From NCBI GenBank assembly GCA_035934555.1, contig DASYXT010000025.1, forward strand, positions 1 to 6,169: a stretch of 6,169 bases of DNA. The letters run 5' to 3'. Every line of letters starts with the position of its first letter. Positions within the stretch are counted from its first letter, which is position 1. This document shows positions 6,082 through 6,169 of this stretch, piece by piece. Source of the stretch: DASYXT01 sp035934555. GTDB taxonomy: Bacteria; Verrucomicrobiota; Verrucomicrobiia; Limisphaerales; UBA8199. Below the pieces are notes generated by a model, which searched no databases, was not told the origin of the DNA, and saw nothing but the letters and a program-made list of their open reading frames with translations. Both the position numbers and the translations under genes were made by a program.

Positions 6082-6169
6082 GTCAGGACGTCGTGGTTGA
6101 TGGATTAACGTCTGAACCTCGGTCGGCCTCCGGGCGAAATCGGGATGCACTCTTCTAAACGGGATCGGC
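5857..6169 (-). mobile_element. IS110-family insertion sequence remnant (left part, continues past the window edge)
   Basis: This covers the transposase fragment plus the 88 bases upstream of its probable start (6082-6169). In IS110-type elements the non-coding end upstream of the transposase carries the recombination end and, in the IS110 subgroup, the bridge RNA. Whether any of this remains here cannot be decided from the 88 bases. The inner limit at about 5857 is where the transposase homology stops. The outer limit lies outside the window or cannot be recognised. No target duplication or terminal repeat was found, as expected for a decayed copy. Confidence 0.55.

Overview
The window looks like a chromosomal segment of a Verrucomicrobiota bacterium, most likely of the Limisphaerales/Pedosphaera-type group. 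I infer this from three things: a large secreted protein built from HYR-like and Ig-like repeats with a C-terminal domain ending in an RFYQ motif; a prepilin peptidase with a soluble insert of about 100 residues; and the general look of the shikimate-pathway proteins. The assignment rests on recalled family resemblance, not on a search.

Layout, left to right. (1) 3-1814 (+): the 3' end of a long secreted repeat protein whose 5' end lies outside the window. It holds a HYR-like repeat split by an inserted domain, three Ig-like domains of exactly 86 residues each, and a C-terminal beta-rich domain. (2) 1913-2839 (+): aroE, shikimate dehydrogenase, with a probable GTG start. (3) 2823-3950 (+): prepilin peptidase (PilD/GspO type), overlapping the end of aroE by 17 bases. 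(4) 3977-5056 (-): aroC, chorismate synthase, convergent with the peptidase gene and 26 bases from it. (5) 5093-5659 (-): a small membrane protein with an HEAGH zinc-metalloprotease motif, 36 bases upstream of aroC on the same strand and possibly co-transcribed with it. (6) 5660-5856: an intergenic stretch with a perfect 16-base palindrome and a weak promoter candidate. (7) 5857-6169 (-): the 5' part of an IS110-family transposase gene plus its upstream flank. Homology stops abruptly near codon 75, so this is a remnant.

Functionally, two shikimate-pathway enzymes (AroE, step 4; AroC, step 7) flank a gene for maturation of type IV pilin or type II secretion pseudopilin. AroE and AroC together serve chorismate and aromatic amino acid synthesis. 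The peptidase probably serves pili or the secretion route that such bacteria use to export large surface proteins like the one at the left edge, but that link is inference. I found no convincing evidence of a wholly new multi-gene system. The most unusual items are the split HYR domain, the internal change of base composition in the repeat protein, the peptidase insert, and the uncharacterised HEAGH protein beside aroC.
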